Assembly (NCBI GenBank): GCA_003254885.1
Contig: QANT01004401.1
Location: 1 to 64,000, forward strand
Origin: Purshia tridentata
Lineage: Eukaryota; Streptophyta; Magnoliopsida; Rosales; Rosaceae
Length of the DNA: 64,000 bases
Reading direction: 5' to 3'
Below, one piece after another: positions 11,753 through 22,727 of the stretch (the first letter of the stretch is position 1; each line of letters opens with the position of its first letter). The position numbers and the translations under genes are program-made. The notes below the pieces were generated by a model. It made no database searches. It was given only the letters and a program-made list of their open reading frames with translations, and was not told where the DNA came from.

Positions 11753-12856
11753 TTAGAGCTCCACAAGGCTGTTCACATGAGAAACAACCCTCGCATTGTG
11801 ATCAACTTCACCCACGCATCGGGTTTCTTTAGTCTTCAGGTCATATGAATGGAGTTTTCCACCATTGCGAAACAAGACCACATTTCCACTTGCAAACAAT
11901 ACAATACCAGCAAAGTTATCATAAGACGCTCCAGATAGCAGTGAAGGGGAAATAGGGATCTCATGTTTGCTTTCCCATGTTTTGGCCTTGCTGTTCATCT
12001 GCATTGTATTTGTGTAAGCATTGGACAACACATTCACACTAAGTCCTGTACCGTGAGCCGTTGTCAAACAAAGCTTTCCATCCATCACACCCAAGGGGGA
12101 ATATCCATTATTTCCATAACCATAATAATTGCCATAAAGGACTTGTGTACGCTCCATCTTCAGGTCAAAAACAAAGATCCCACCATCCAATCTCTGCCAA
12201 TAAACTATGTCATTCACATGAACACCGGATCTTGGCAATATTTTTTTATTGCCGAAGTAAATCTCACCAGAAATTCTCCAAGACCCCTCCCTGGAGGAAT
12301 AGATCTCAAATTCATATCCATTATCAAAATCAACTGCTTCAAAAGCACAAACTAGCTTGTACTCAGCCACAAAGTCGAGCAAAGATGGTTCAAAGATGAG
12401 AACCAAAGCAGGGTCAGATCCATGATCGGCACTTGGGTTAGGAAGTTTCTTCCACCGCTTAGTAACAGGATTGCAAATGTAGTAAGCCTTGTATCCATCA
12501 CGACCCTGGCAGCAAAGTAGTCCGTTGGAAGAAGTCCTTATGTCAACTGGCTCAGGCAAAAAATTCAGATTCGGGTCTGGAACACCATACGCATTGGGGT
12601 CAAGAGAGATGAACGAAGGTGCGTTTGAATGGGATTGAGAAAAGAAGCCTGAGATATCAGAAAAACTATTTGACTGCTTGTGGGCAAAGAATGGAGTTGA
12701 TATCTGGAGCTTCCACTCCTTACAAACCCCAGTGAACCTGAAAAGTGCTTTGGCAGGTAGAAATGGGAGAGCGTGATCCCTAATTATCTCCTTAAGCTCC
12801 ATGTATATCATACTATTTCTGTTCGCTACTAACTGACTTCTCCTTCCTCGATCCAT
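11753..12856 (-). CDS. F-box protein (At5g07610/At5g49610-like), copy 2
   Basis: One coding exon of 367 aa starting MDRGRRSQLVANRN. The acceptor TTGCAG at 12894-12890 opens this exon, and the frame is open back to it but has no earlier ATG; MIYMEL 15 residues on is an alternative start. The F-box is at about 20-60 (LPFLPAKALFRFTGVCKEW), followed by the same beta-rich domain as copy 1: SSNGLLCC, YYICNPVTKRWKKLP, EIYSSREGSWR. It lacks the 50-residue acidic N-terminus seen in copy 1, because the upstream exon here is non-coding. Likely role: substrate receptor of an SCF ligase, target unknown. It is the tandem paralogue of the gene at 6852-8874, clearly diverged, so the duplication is not recent. 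Confidence 0.88.
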   Translation of the reverse strand: MDRGRRSQLVANRNSMIYMELKEIIRDHALPFLPAKALFRFTGVCKEWKLQISTPFFAHKQSNSFSDISGFFSQSHSNAPSFISLDPNAYGVPDPNLNFLPEPVDIRTSSNGLLCCQGRDGYKAYYICNPVTKRWKKLPNPSADHGSDPALVLIFEPSLLDFVAEYKLVCAFEAVDFDNGYEFEIYSSREGSWRISGEIYFGNKKILPRSGVHVNDIVYWQRLDGGIFVFDLKMERTQVLYGNYYGYGNNGYSPLGVMDGKLCLTTAHGTGLSVNVLSNAYTNTMQMNSKAKTWESKHEIPISPSLLSGASYDNFAGIVLFASGNVVLFRNGGKLHSYDLKTKETRCVGEVDHNARVVSHVNSLVEL

Positions 12857-12889
12857 TAGGCTCTCAATTAAAACTTCTTCTCCTTGGAA

Positions 12890-13780
12890 CTGCAATTAAT
12901 CTTTACACCTTATAGGGAAAAAAACTAAGATTACAGGTTCACCTGAAGTACAATAAGGAAAAGATATCCTAACACACAAGCAAATTTATACAAGACATGG
13001 ATGTCATTCTGGTTCTTCTGAAGTTTTTATTGTTGATTTTCACACACTAACATGTTTTTTTCTTGCCAAGTGTTTTGACTTTTGAGAATATTGTGTCAAA
13101 TGTGCTCTATACTTGACAAGATACTGCGCTTGACACATATTCCATTATAGAGGTAAAATCCTGAAATGATGGTGTATCTCATAATCAATTTCTAAGTAAT
13201 TACCAAAATAATGACCAACAATTATGAATCATTATTGGTTTGTGCATATTTGCCAAATTAAAATTAGTTAATGAAAACATACATTTGGGCTTCTCCAAAA
13301 TAACTTTGTAGAAAGAATATATTTCAAACAAAATCCAGAGTTTTAACGAAAACTGGGCTTGCACTGTTTTTCCTTTCCTCACATTTATAACTAAAAAGAA
13401 TTGAGAGCATAGACGAACACAAAACGACATTTTCTTTGCAACCAAACAGACCAGACCCTGTACAATCGAGAGGCATACAGCGAAAAACCGACCACAAAAT
13501 CCAAACATACAGAATTAAAGTAAAGGTTTGCAGACAGAGTTAATCACAACTAACAACGCTAATTTCCGATCAAATCGATGATTAAAGGAAATCAAAAAGT
13601 GATACTAAGCGTGGAGAGTGAGAAAACGATCGTACCAATCGGATTGCGAGTTTGAACGGCGAGAGCTCTTGATCGCGACAGAGATGGTGAAGAGCGAAGA
13701 GACGTTTTACTCAACTGCGAGAGCTCTTGAGGCCCTCTACTCGTATTAAAGAAGCACTCAGCTCAGCTTGACTGTAGTGT
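12890..13780 (-). other. 5' UTR exon and leader intron of F-box gene 2
   Basis: The donor ATTG followed by GTACGA (exon end 13636) pairs with the acceptor at 12890. The upstream exon, roughly 13636-13780, has no ATG in frame. The intron (12890-13635) includes an open frame of about 100 codons with no family similarity, read here as chance. Confidence 0.5.
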
Positions 13781-14778
13781 CTATGAGAAGCAAGAGTCAG
13801 AAGTGCTGTTTGGATTCTGGGAGAATTTTATTCTAGCTCGGAATAGGACATTTCTATTCTAGTTGAGAGTATCCTCACCACGAAATGTTTTGATAAATAC
13901 AATTTTTGTTTGGGTCAGGAATCAGGATAAATACAATACATTATCTTCAAGTACTTGAAGATTGATTCATATAAGGAAATTACGATTGAGTATTTACAAT
14001 CCGCTCAAACCGATATATTCAATCATTTTGACTATTTTAATAATTTTGACAAATCGAACTGGATTTCAAAATTAAAAAAATTGAAAACATTGGGTCGAAT
14101 ATTAGATTTCTTCGTGAAAATACAATTAAATCCAATTGAGTTTTGTTTCATGCTTTGCATTTAAAACTTTAGAAACCATGAGTCATTTTTATCCTTTGAT
14201 AAAATTTGTTTGGTATTTTAAAGACTAAAACACTTCTTTTAGCCTTCAACCCTCATTCAACTATAGTTCTATTATAATTTATCATTATATTTGAATTGAC
14301 GATAATTTTTATTTGTGTTTTAGCAATTTATCAAAAAACCAATCATATATTCCATTCAATGTATTGAAAATTTTGAACCGAGCCAGGAACACCCTATATA
14401 GTCAAGTAAGCCCATACGGTCATACCTTAGTTTTCTAGGACCCTGGGGGTTGTAGTGTAGACAATGTGTTGAACTTAGAGAAACCTTGGCTTGTAGACAG
14501 TGTGTGGAAGTTGGAGACATTGAAATGGTTTAAAAGATCAGAAAGGACAATTGTGAGGATGATAAGTTTGATTAAAGGTGTAATTAGGGTAATTAATAAC
14601 TCATTAACTCATTGTACTACAATAACTCATTAAAAAGGCAACGGTGACTACAATAACGAGCAGCAGACGCATACCATATACATTATACTAGTACTTCACA
14701 AACAAGAGAGCTCGGAAAACAAAGTATGGCCACAAACACAAGATAGAATTGTAGTGGCCCAAAATCAAACATCCTCAT
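13781..14778. other. Intergenic, nothing recognised
   Basis: AT-rich. A small imperfect repeat (TGTAGACAATGTGTTGAACTT and TGTAGACAGTGTGTGGAAGTT) lies at about 14454-14518. No supported gene. Confidence 0.55.
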
Positions 14779-15267
14779 TCATCCAAAGCACTGGTCAGTT
14801 GGGAGGGGTCCTGGAATGGAGCCCTGCTGAAAAAACTGGAGGCCAAAGACCACCAGAATGGAGAGCAAGGACAAGTAAGACAGACCTTCCACAGCACCCA
14901 GTAGGCCAAAGGGACCATTGGGGAGGCCAGAACCAGTTTTGGTTTTTGTGTACAAGGACCAACCCACAATTCCCACCACAGCCAAATAGCTCACACCCTC
15001 CAGTGCACCAATTGAGCCACCTGGTCCAGGAGGTAGCCCACACCCAGTTGTCTTGAGGGTGTAGAGTGACCAACCAATCACCGGGGTCGAGACTAGGCCG
15101 CTTGCTATTGCCACTTTCTCTATAACGCCGCCGCCGCCGCTGCTTTCCTTTGCCATGGCTAAGACCTTGAGTGGGGCCTGCAGCCTAGTTGTTGTTCTAT
15201 ATTTGACATTGGAGATGTTCGTTCGTACTGATAGTGGTGAGGTTGATGCAGGCGAAACTAGCAACAT
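14779..15267 (-). CDS. Small chloroplast membrane protein with two 37-residue repeats
   Basis: An intronless frame of 162 aa. Residues 1-37 are rich in Ser/Thr/Arg and lack acidic residues, as expected of a chloroplast transit peptide; MAKESS at 38 would then be close to the mature start. The mature part is an exact-period internal repeat: residues 65-101 (GWSLYTLKTTGCGLPPGPGG..) and 102-138 (GWSLYTKTKTGSGLPNGPFG..), each with a GALEG/GAVEG turn and a hydrophobic segment (YLAVVGIVGW, YLSLLSILVVFG), so two to three membrane spans. It ends in a short polar tail. I recall plant proteins of this look being annotated as unknown thylakoid membrane proteins; no function can be assigned from sequence. 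A second start at codon 38 is possible but would remove the transit peptide. Confidence 0.82.
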   Translation of the reverse strand: MLLVSPASTSPLSVRTNISNVKYRTTTRLQAPLKVLAMAKESSGGGGVIEKVAIASGLVSTPVIGWSLYTLKTTGCGLPPGPGGSIGALEGVSYLAVVGIVGWSLYTKTKTGSGLPNGPFGLLGAVEGLSYLSLLSILVVFGLQFFQQGSIPGPLPTDQCFG

Positions 15268-16630
15268 CCTTGAGGATTTTACCCTACTGTATCACAACAT
15301 ATGTGTGTGTAGTGTGTGGGAGAGAGATGTTGGAACTAATTTATAAAAAATGGAAGAGCCGGTTCGAGTAATTCACTTATGAAATGCATTGTAATTATGG
15401 ATCTTAATGTAATTGAAGAAAAAAAGAAATATCTAGTAGGCCGAATTTATTTGAATAAAAAATTGAGTGTTTCACATATCATATCAGTCTAATTTTTTTA
15501 TTTCTCTTAAATTAATATCTTTATTTTTTTATTAATTTTTTAAAATTAATTTATATTAATTATCTTAATTTTAAAAAAGTAATATGAATCAAAATTTAAA
15601 AAAATTTATTTTTTAAATTTTAGTTTAAAAAATCAATCTAAATTTTTATATAATTTAATCCGAATGATCCTCTAAAATTAAATATATTTCTAATTACACG
15701 TGTGCAATTTTGTATACTAGTAAATTTTTATTCACAAGAAAACTTTAACCACTAATGTCAACCGTCTTTGTTTCCTTTTACATTTCCTACCTTGTCTCAG
15801 CTAAAAGCTGACCAAGCTAGCGTGAAATGGAAGCCGCCGTAAATTAGAACAGGGTGCGAAATGCTTGGGATATGCCGAGGGGAGCTTTTCTTCAGCTGGA
15901 GCTTCAACTTGGCTCAAATGAGTAGCTAGTAGCTACTCGTGCAAATAGACTTTATCTTGAGATTAATGCTCATTAATATATTGTTACATATTCGGAAGCA
16001 CTTGGGTATAAATATAATAGAACCAAGCGTACCATATTATTTATCCCATGTCACATGGCTTTGCAGTGTGGAGTATCATAAACATCCAAATCATTGCCAC
16101 CTGGCAATTAGACCATCAAGTTAAATAAAAAGATAAAAGATAAATTACACGTCACCAGCTGAATAATAATATAAAGTGGTGCGCATAAGACTGGATCGAA
16201 GCCAACTTGATTGAATGGAACATAATATGGATAAAACTATCTACAAGCGTTTACATCCCCCCTTTTTTCAACAAAAAAAAAAAAAACCTGGCTGGACAAA
16301 CAGAGCAAAAACAATGACAATTTGAAGTTTCTTTTCCCTCCATCTTACTCTTCCTTTTGAAACTGACTCCTCCCCAACAAGAACCGCGCATAACTGTCAT
16401 TTGAATAACATACAGCAACGGCTATGTAAGAGATTCAAGCGGGGGGTCAAACACTAACGACTTTTTGAACTTAAAAACATCCTTAACATATATATATATA
16501 TATGTTTGTCCAACAAGGTCATGAAAAACACTACCAGTCTACCAACCAATCTAATCTAACCTGAAGTTCCCTGTTCCCAAGCTAGAAAGGCATCAAGAAA
16601 AACATAAAAAACATTGAACGATTACGAGGG
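15268..16630. other. Intergenic, very AT-rich
   Basis: Upstream region of the small chloroplast protein gene on the left; extremely AT-rich from 15480 to 15680. A (TA)n run lies at 16488-16503 and an A-run at 16276-16287. No gene supported. Confidence 0.6.
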
Positions 16631-18973
16631 TCAACGATGCTTCTTCGAAGACTTGCTGTATTCAACAACATCGTCATCCTCCTCGTCATCCTCACCATTG
16701 TCATCATCATCTGCAACTTCATCTCTCTTCCTCTTAACTTGTGAAGATGAAGAGGGAGGCAGCACCTGAACTTCGTCGTCATCATCATCATCATCATCTT
16801 CAACTTCCTCCTCCTCTTCACCATCACCTTCTTCGTTACCTGGGTCCATGTCGCTGCCGCCAGCATCATCTTCCTCAGCCTGTGCCACAGGTTGAACTAA
16901 GTAACCTGCACCATAGTCTTCTTCCTGCAATTCAATCATATTTCAGTGAGTTGATGTATTGGAAGACCGCAAGCTAATAGAAAGTACAAAAATTTCATAA
17001 AAGAGAACCTACTGACAAATTGACAACAAACCATTACAGCACTTCCAAACAATAAAATTGCTTTCACTATCAATAAAGGTGCAATATTGAACAAACACTA
17101 CCCTGAATATACAACAAAGACAATAATCACAGAACAGCACTCCACAACAGTTGTACAACTAACTAGCCAAATATTTCACATTAAAAGGCCAGAAATGAGA
17201 ACACTACTTACTTTATAAAGACTCCACAGGACCACATCAAATATTAGTCGTATGAATAGATAAAGCATAGGAGAACAATTGACAACAAAAGAAATAAAAC
17301 AAGGGCTTCATATTTACCATGTCACCTCCGATTCTTTTGTCTACAAAATATAACAAAAAACAGCATACTCATACTTGGAAGAGTTGGAAAACAAAAAAAC
17401 AGCAAAACACATATTCATGCTACATTGGAATAATATGTAATACAAATGGGGTTCTTATAAAAGAAAAATCCACATATTTTAACAGTAGACCATTGTTTAC
17501 ATTAAAAAATGATTTTTCCAACTTTATTACTACACATACATTGCCAAGATAAAAATCACGTTTTCAGAAGGTTACAAGGTAAAAAACATAATCTACAGAA
17601 CACTCATCAATATATACAAGCAAATATACACAGAAAACCAATTTCTCCCCAAAAGATGGTGCATGACATGATTACGATTTTATGATTACAACAGCAGCCA
17701 TGTCTCTCCTCTCCAGTGATCTAAAAGAACATTAGCTTTGGACAGTTATCACAGCCAAAAAAATCAATCAAACACTAGATGTAATGTGCAAATGGATTAT
17801 AACATACTATAAATATAAACTTAACACCAAATATTAGAATAAAGAGAGTCTCACCTCTTCCTCACCATCTTCGTCTTCAAACTCACCACCATCTTCTTCC
17901 AAAGCCTGCACCTCCCCTGTCTCTCCGTTATCATCTTCGTCCCCGTCATCCTCCCCTTGCTCGTGGCCATCAATCTCCCCTTCTGTGCTCGTCAACCTCC
18001 CTGCACTCTCTGGCTCTGCAAGATCCCCCTCATCGTTGTCCACTTCCTCTTCCTCATCGTCTTCATCATCATCGTCATCATCATCATCCTCATCATACTC
18101 TACCCCATCTTCCTCATCATCACTGTCCTCAATCTCATGAACCTCCACCACATCATCATCCTCACCCTCTTCATCAATTTCCTCCCCGGAATAATTCTCA
18201 TCATCATCATCGTCACCCTCCTCCTCCTCTTCCTCTCCATCTTCACCAGCCACGGCTGCAACCCGAAACCCATTCGAGGCCTGGTGATTTAGTCCGTTCG
18301 TCCTCGTAGCTGTCACGGTCTCCTCCTCATCCGCATCACTCTCTTCATCCTCATCAACATCGACAACTCCTTCAATCGCCTCACTGTGCCCATTATTCAT
18401 CATAAGCGGCCGATCCTCGCCATCAATTTCACCGCTCCCAGGGTCGTCTTCCTCGTCCTCTTCATCCTCCTCCTCGTCATCAGACTCCGGCGGCTCGTTC
18501 TCCTCCGCGTCCATCTTATCCAAATACTTCAACGATTTAATCAACCCGAAAACCCTAGATCGATAATCCTTGACGCGCGTGACGGGACACTCATAGAGAT
18601 CAAGCGAGACAAGCTTCAGCTGCGCGAGCGGGGCAAGATCTTCAATATACTGAATCCGATTATTCGAGAGGTCGAGGTCTCTCAGCGAGTCCAACCCGGC
18701 TTCCACAAGAAATTCGAGGCCTCCGCCTATTCGATTGTCCGAGAGGTTGAGACTCTGAAGGTTCCGGAGCCTCGGGAACTGCTCCAACGACGAAACGCCG
18801 ACGTTTGCGATCGAAAGGTGCTGAAGGTTCTGGAACTTCTCCAAAAGGCTCGGAGGCGGGAGCCGACCCTGGACACACTTGACCGCGCCGTCAAGGGTTA
18901 GAGCCCGAGCCGCGTCGTGGTCACTCTGGCCGTCTAGCGCTGTCTCAACGGCTCGCTCCCAGATCTCGTCCAT
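16631..18973 (-). CDS. ANP32-like acidic leucine-rich nuclear protein
   Basis: Two coding exons, 18973-17855 and 16924-16631, joined in frame within a Glu run; 470 aa. The first ATG of the exon (MDEIWERAVETAL) is the start. Leucine-rich repeats span about 40-150 (LQHLSIANVGV, LQSLNLSDNRI, LRDLDLSNNRI, KLVSLDLYECPVT) and end in the LRR-cap-like LIKSLKYLDKMD. From about 155 to the end the protein is mostly Asp/Glu, with KRKRDE and SSKKHR as likely nuclear targeting near the C-terminus. Animal ANP32 proteins (histone-binding, phosphatase 2A-inhibiting, mRNA-export adaptors) are about 250 aa; the longer acidic tail is usual in plants such as Arabidopsis At3g50690. The acidic region is coded by GAT/GAA triplet runs prone to length change. 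Function is inferred from family. Confidence 0.9.
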
Positions 18974-19400
18974 CAAATACCAAATCCTACTTTATCTCAT
19001 ACAACGAGAAAAACAAATATAAATTTATCGCTAACTTTTTTTTATATTTCTGGACAATAGGAATCGATTCAAGGCCTGGACAGCACAAGAGCCAGAGCTT
19101 CAATCCCACGGAGATTGAAATGATAACCTAAACTCTAACCCTAGTTGTAGCCCCAATCCTAGATTTGAAGATCAAAACGACACAAAATTCCAATCCTCTT
19201 TTAGAACCGCTTTAAAACCCTAATTTTCAGATGTACGGACTCTCTCTTCGGCAAGTAGGAGATGCTTCAAGAGCAAAAATAAAAATTCCTCTCTCTTTCT
19301 CTCTCCTATTCGTATTGGGTAAGTGGGTGAGTCGGGATAAACCTCTAGAGGGGGCTCGTAAGTCGTCGCGCTCCGTGGCTAGGGTTCGGGGGGTCTGAAC
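18974..19400 (-). promoter_or_regulatory. ANP32-like gene 5' region with telo-box motifs
   Basis: Upstream of the ATG lie AAACCCTAA at 19215-19223 and a related TAACCCTA at 19136-19143, the telo-box type common in promoters of plant genes for growth and translation. A pyrimidine-rich stretch (on the plus strand) is at about 19290-19312. The regulatory role is inferred. Confidence 0.4.
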
Positions 19401-20298
19401 CTACCCGTATGGTCTGAGCATATGTAAATTATTGAAGGCTTGTGGGCCATCGGATTGAGAAGGCACGGATCGCTGACGTAGACCAATTGGACGGTTCAGA
19501 TTCTAGTTTATTGTGTTTGTTTGTATGGGGGAGAGAGAGAGTCTCGGTCTCGCCATGAAAGACACGTCATTATGTTGTAAATATCGGGGTTTCTTAGAGA
19601 TATGCCAATGGGATTTGACACAATTACGTTATTGCCACGACGATTACTGACGGACTATTACCGTAGCATGTCGTAATTGGATATACGACACTGTATGTTT
19701 TTTACCATCCATATAACGACATGCTTTCCTTGCTCGTTTTGTTGTGTTGGTTCACTAATATTTTTTCTTTTTCAGTTTATTTTATTTATATCAATAGTAA
19801 ACAATTTTTTTGTCTCATGATGATGTCATTATTTAATATCCTATTTTTACTTCTAGTTCGTAAACAATGCAATAAAGTTTTTTCTAACCAACCTACTCAC
19901 TTCAATTGCTAAGATTAAACAAAACTAAATTAGAATTATCTCTTCTTCTTGATCTTAACTTTTTTACATCATCTAATACCACTTGAACAGTTCCAAAAAG
20001 CCCAACTGGGCTGTGGATTTGCTGGGAATGAAAACTAAACTAAACAGTAAAAACATATTCGCTCAAAAGCTCTAAACGAAACAGAGAACCATTATACAAA
20101 GCAGATGAAGATCAGAAATTAGGCAAAATCATTATCTAGTTCTGTAATTCTACAATTCCTAAAAACAAATTTAAACTCTCTCCAAACCTAAAAGGCTAAA
20201 ACAAGCATTTGACACCGAAATACTGAAGAATTAAATGGATCATGAGCTATATTCTGTAATGTTTTAGGCTTCTATACAACAGAAAAGCAATTATACCA
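19401..20298. other. Intergenic between pBrp 3' end and ANP32-like promoter
   Basis: No gene seen. The stretch at 19540-19720 has several CG-containing short palindromic words (ACGACA, GTCGTA), perhaps an old DNA element, but I could not define ends. Confidence 0.5.
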
Positions 20299-22727
20299 CT
20301 AGGTCTCCCCACTCTGTTTGGCATTGTCTCTTCCATTTTGACCTCTGCTACCTCTGAGCTCGGTATAACCTGGTGCTAGCTTCGGTGGCAGCACATATTG
20401 AACATTTTCAGAAGAACCTGATGAAGGTGGGCACCGAAACTTCCTGTTAACTGAACTTGCAGCTGAAGCTGGGGGACTCAAAATATAGGTTGGTCTTCGA
20501 GTACTAGTAGGACCCTTTGTGTCCTTATCCATCTTCTGCTCAAACTGTTGGTTAGGCTGCGCCTCATCGATGTCCATTCCTCCAGCACCATTCTGAGAGT
20601 CCTTTCCTGCTGTCCTTGAATCAGATGTCCCAAATGGAATCTGGGATTGCCAGAAAGGTGTCAACACAGTGGTTTGTGAGCCTTGAGAATTACCTTTACT
20701 TTCAAATTCCTCTTTACCAAAGGCCTGAAGGTTCATGTCTAAGCCCTCAATTGGTTTGTTAAGTTTAATTTCAGGCTGCTTCTCTCTGTCCAAAGAAGCA
20801 GGTATTTCAGCTAAATCAGCTTTAGGTGCTGAAGAACGGCCTGAAGCAATTACAGTGGTAGGAAACGCTCTTTCTGGAGGAACAGCTGGAGTATAGTTAG
20901 ATGGGAGTAAATCGTCCCAATTCTCCAAGAGCTCCTTGTAGACTTTCCGCAGAGTGACTTCAGTAAGACCAGTCACCTTACAAATCTCTGCCTGAGTTTT
21001 TCGCTTGTCTTCAAGCTGGCAGGCTAAATATATCGCAGCTGCAGAGATGCTAATGGGGTTCCTGCGAGTGCAGAAGCATTTGTTGATGACAACCTCTCCA
21101 ATGTGAGTTGCCAGTTTCTACAAAAGTACGAGAATCTCAGACTTGATCAGGAGGAAGATTCAAGCAGTCTAATATCACATCAAAGTTCAAAACTGTTAAC
21201 ATAAATCACAACAATTTAAGTCACTAAATGCAACCAATTCCTGCTAGGAATGCGATTCCATAAACCTCACTCCATATATTGAAGAGACAGTAAGATTCCA
21301 ATGAAGCAAATAAAAAACTCATTAGGGATATTGTGAAGGTGGTTAAGAAACTAAAATGTCATTTCCAGGGTTTATAAAAAAAAAAGCCTCCAATTGGCTT
21401 TCAATGAAAAGGAAACTAGCATATCAAAATTAGAATCTAGCAAATATTGGGTTTGACTAGTTGTTGTGAGGTAAACCCTTCCAGAACTTCCATCTCTATG
21501 TCTCCTTTGGGTTCACAGTTTCCCAACTCTTTAATCATAATACCTGGATTCCCCAAGTCTTTTTGATTGCACACAAACCATGCCATATTTCTTTCCTTCA
21601 ATTACTATCCAACCATACAACATCAAGGCTTATGCAGGCAGAGGACTCAACTTAAGTAATGCAAATTCAATGTGCAGTTCAAGTAGCAAATTTTGTGCCG
21701 AAGAGGTACCTGAGCAGATTTATTGAGTTGGAGGAGGGTGCAAAACCTCGGCATATGCACTGAGATCGAATTGCTGTTGATGGGCTGACTTAGTTGCAGG
21801 GCTTCCCCGAGTATCTTGATGTACTTACCGATTTCCTTCTGGGGTACATTGGCTGCAATTGAAATTTCCTGCAACAAAGAAGCAAATGCCAAGTCACAAC
21901 ACAGCAATTGTACACATCTGCTACTAAGAAACACAACAATTTGATGCTAGCAAATTACCCACTACTACATGATAACACAATTCACCAAATTTTAACAGAA
22001 ATGAATGTTTTACTCCAATATGATGAGCAGCTCACTATGAAAATGCAAATTTCTAATCAGAAATTAATTACAATAACATCTCATTAAAAAACCAATTAGC
22101 AAAAGGTTAGAAGTGAGTGAGTACCTGGAGGGTTCTGGGTTCTTGGGCCTCTCTGATGGCCTGGACGAGAGCAGCAGTAGCAAGGGCTTCAACGCTGCGA
22201 TTCCTCAAGCAAGTGGTGGAGCAACAGTCCCTGAAGAGCTGAAACGCGTGGTCCGAAATGTCGTAGTCCAAGCCCAAAATCGAAGCGACATCGATGATTT
22301 GCATGTAGGCCCTGAGATTGTCGACCACAACCGTGGATGAGGAAGAGGAGGAATTGGAGGAGGATTCGAGGGTGCGCTCGAGCTCGGCGAGGTGGCCGGA
22401 GAAGGAGAGGGAGGAGCGGAGGAAGAGCGGGCTGGGCTCCAGGGACCAGGTGGAGAAGGCGGTTATGAATCCCGTGGGCTCGAACGGGTCCTCGTCGTCT
22501 TCGTTGTTGGGTTGTTGGGCCTGGTGGGCCGGGTTCTGGGCCGGGTGGGGGAGGTCGGAGGTGACGAGTGAGAGAGGGTTGTCCTGGGCGCGGAGGTGGA
22601 AGAGGTGGTGGAACTGAGACTGGCGCTCCTCCACCACGCGCCCGCAGGACGTGCACTCCGTTATGGACCGACGGGAGCTGGTGGTGGCGCACCGACCTTG
22701 CCCCGCCAAGCAGTACGGGCACCTCAT
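20299..22727 (-). CDS. PBRP: Plant-specific TFIIB-related protein (pBrp)
   Basis: Three exons, 22727-22125, 21868-21710 and 21117-20299; 526 aa. The N-terminal zinc ribbon keeps Cys3, Cys6, Cys25 and Cys28 (MRCPYC, ECTSCGRV). Two cyclin-like repeats follow: about 110-200 with DNLRAYMQIIDVASILGLD and a second across exons 2 and 3 with KEIGKYIKILGEALQLSQ, SISAAAIYLACQLEDKR and GLTEVTLRKVYKELLENW. The last 190 residues are polar and Pro-rich and end GYTELRGSRG. This is the pBrp layout, a TFIIB-family factor of plants and algae reported at the plastid envelope and linked to Pol I transcription and endosperm development. I recall it as At4g36650 in Arabidopsis, next to a DUF1195 gene as here. The frame between exons 1 and 2 crosses cleanly at TLQ/EISIA. 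Confidence 0.95.

Noticed and set aside
13200-13508. Minus-strand frame of 102 codons
   Set aside because: Lies in the leader intron of F-box gene 2; Cys/Phe-rich translation without family resemblance.
17957-18901. Open plus-strand frames opposite the acidic gene (Ile/Leu/His-rich)
   Set aside because: Complement of GAT/GAA runs gives ATC/TTC runs; a shadow of the ANP32-like exon.
22189-22722. Second minus-strand frame over pBrp exon 1
   Set aside because: Frame-shifted shadow of a GC-rich exon; the zinc-ribbon frame continues into exons 2 and 3.
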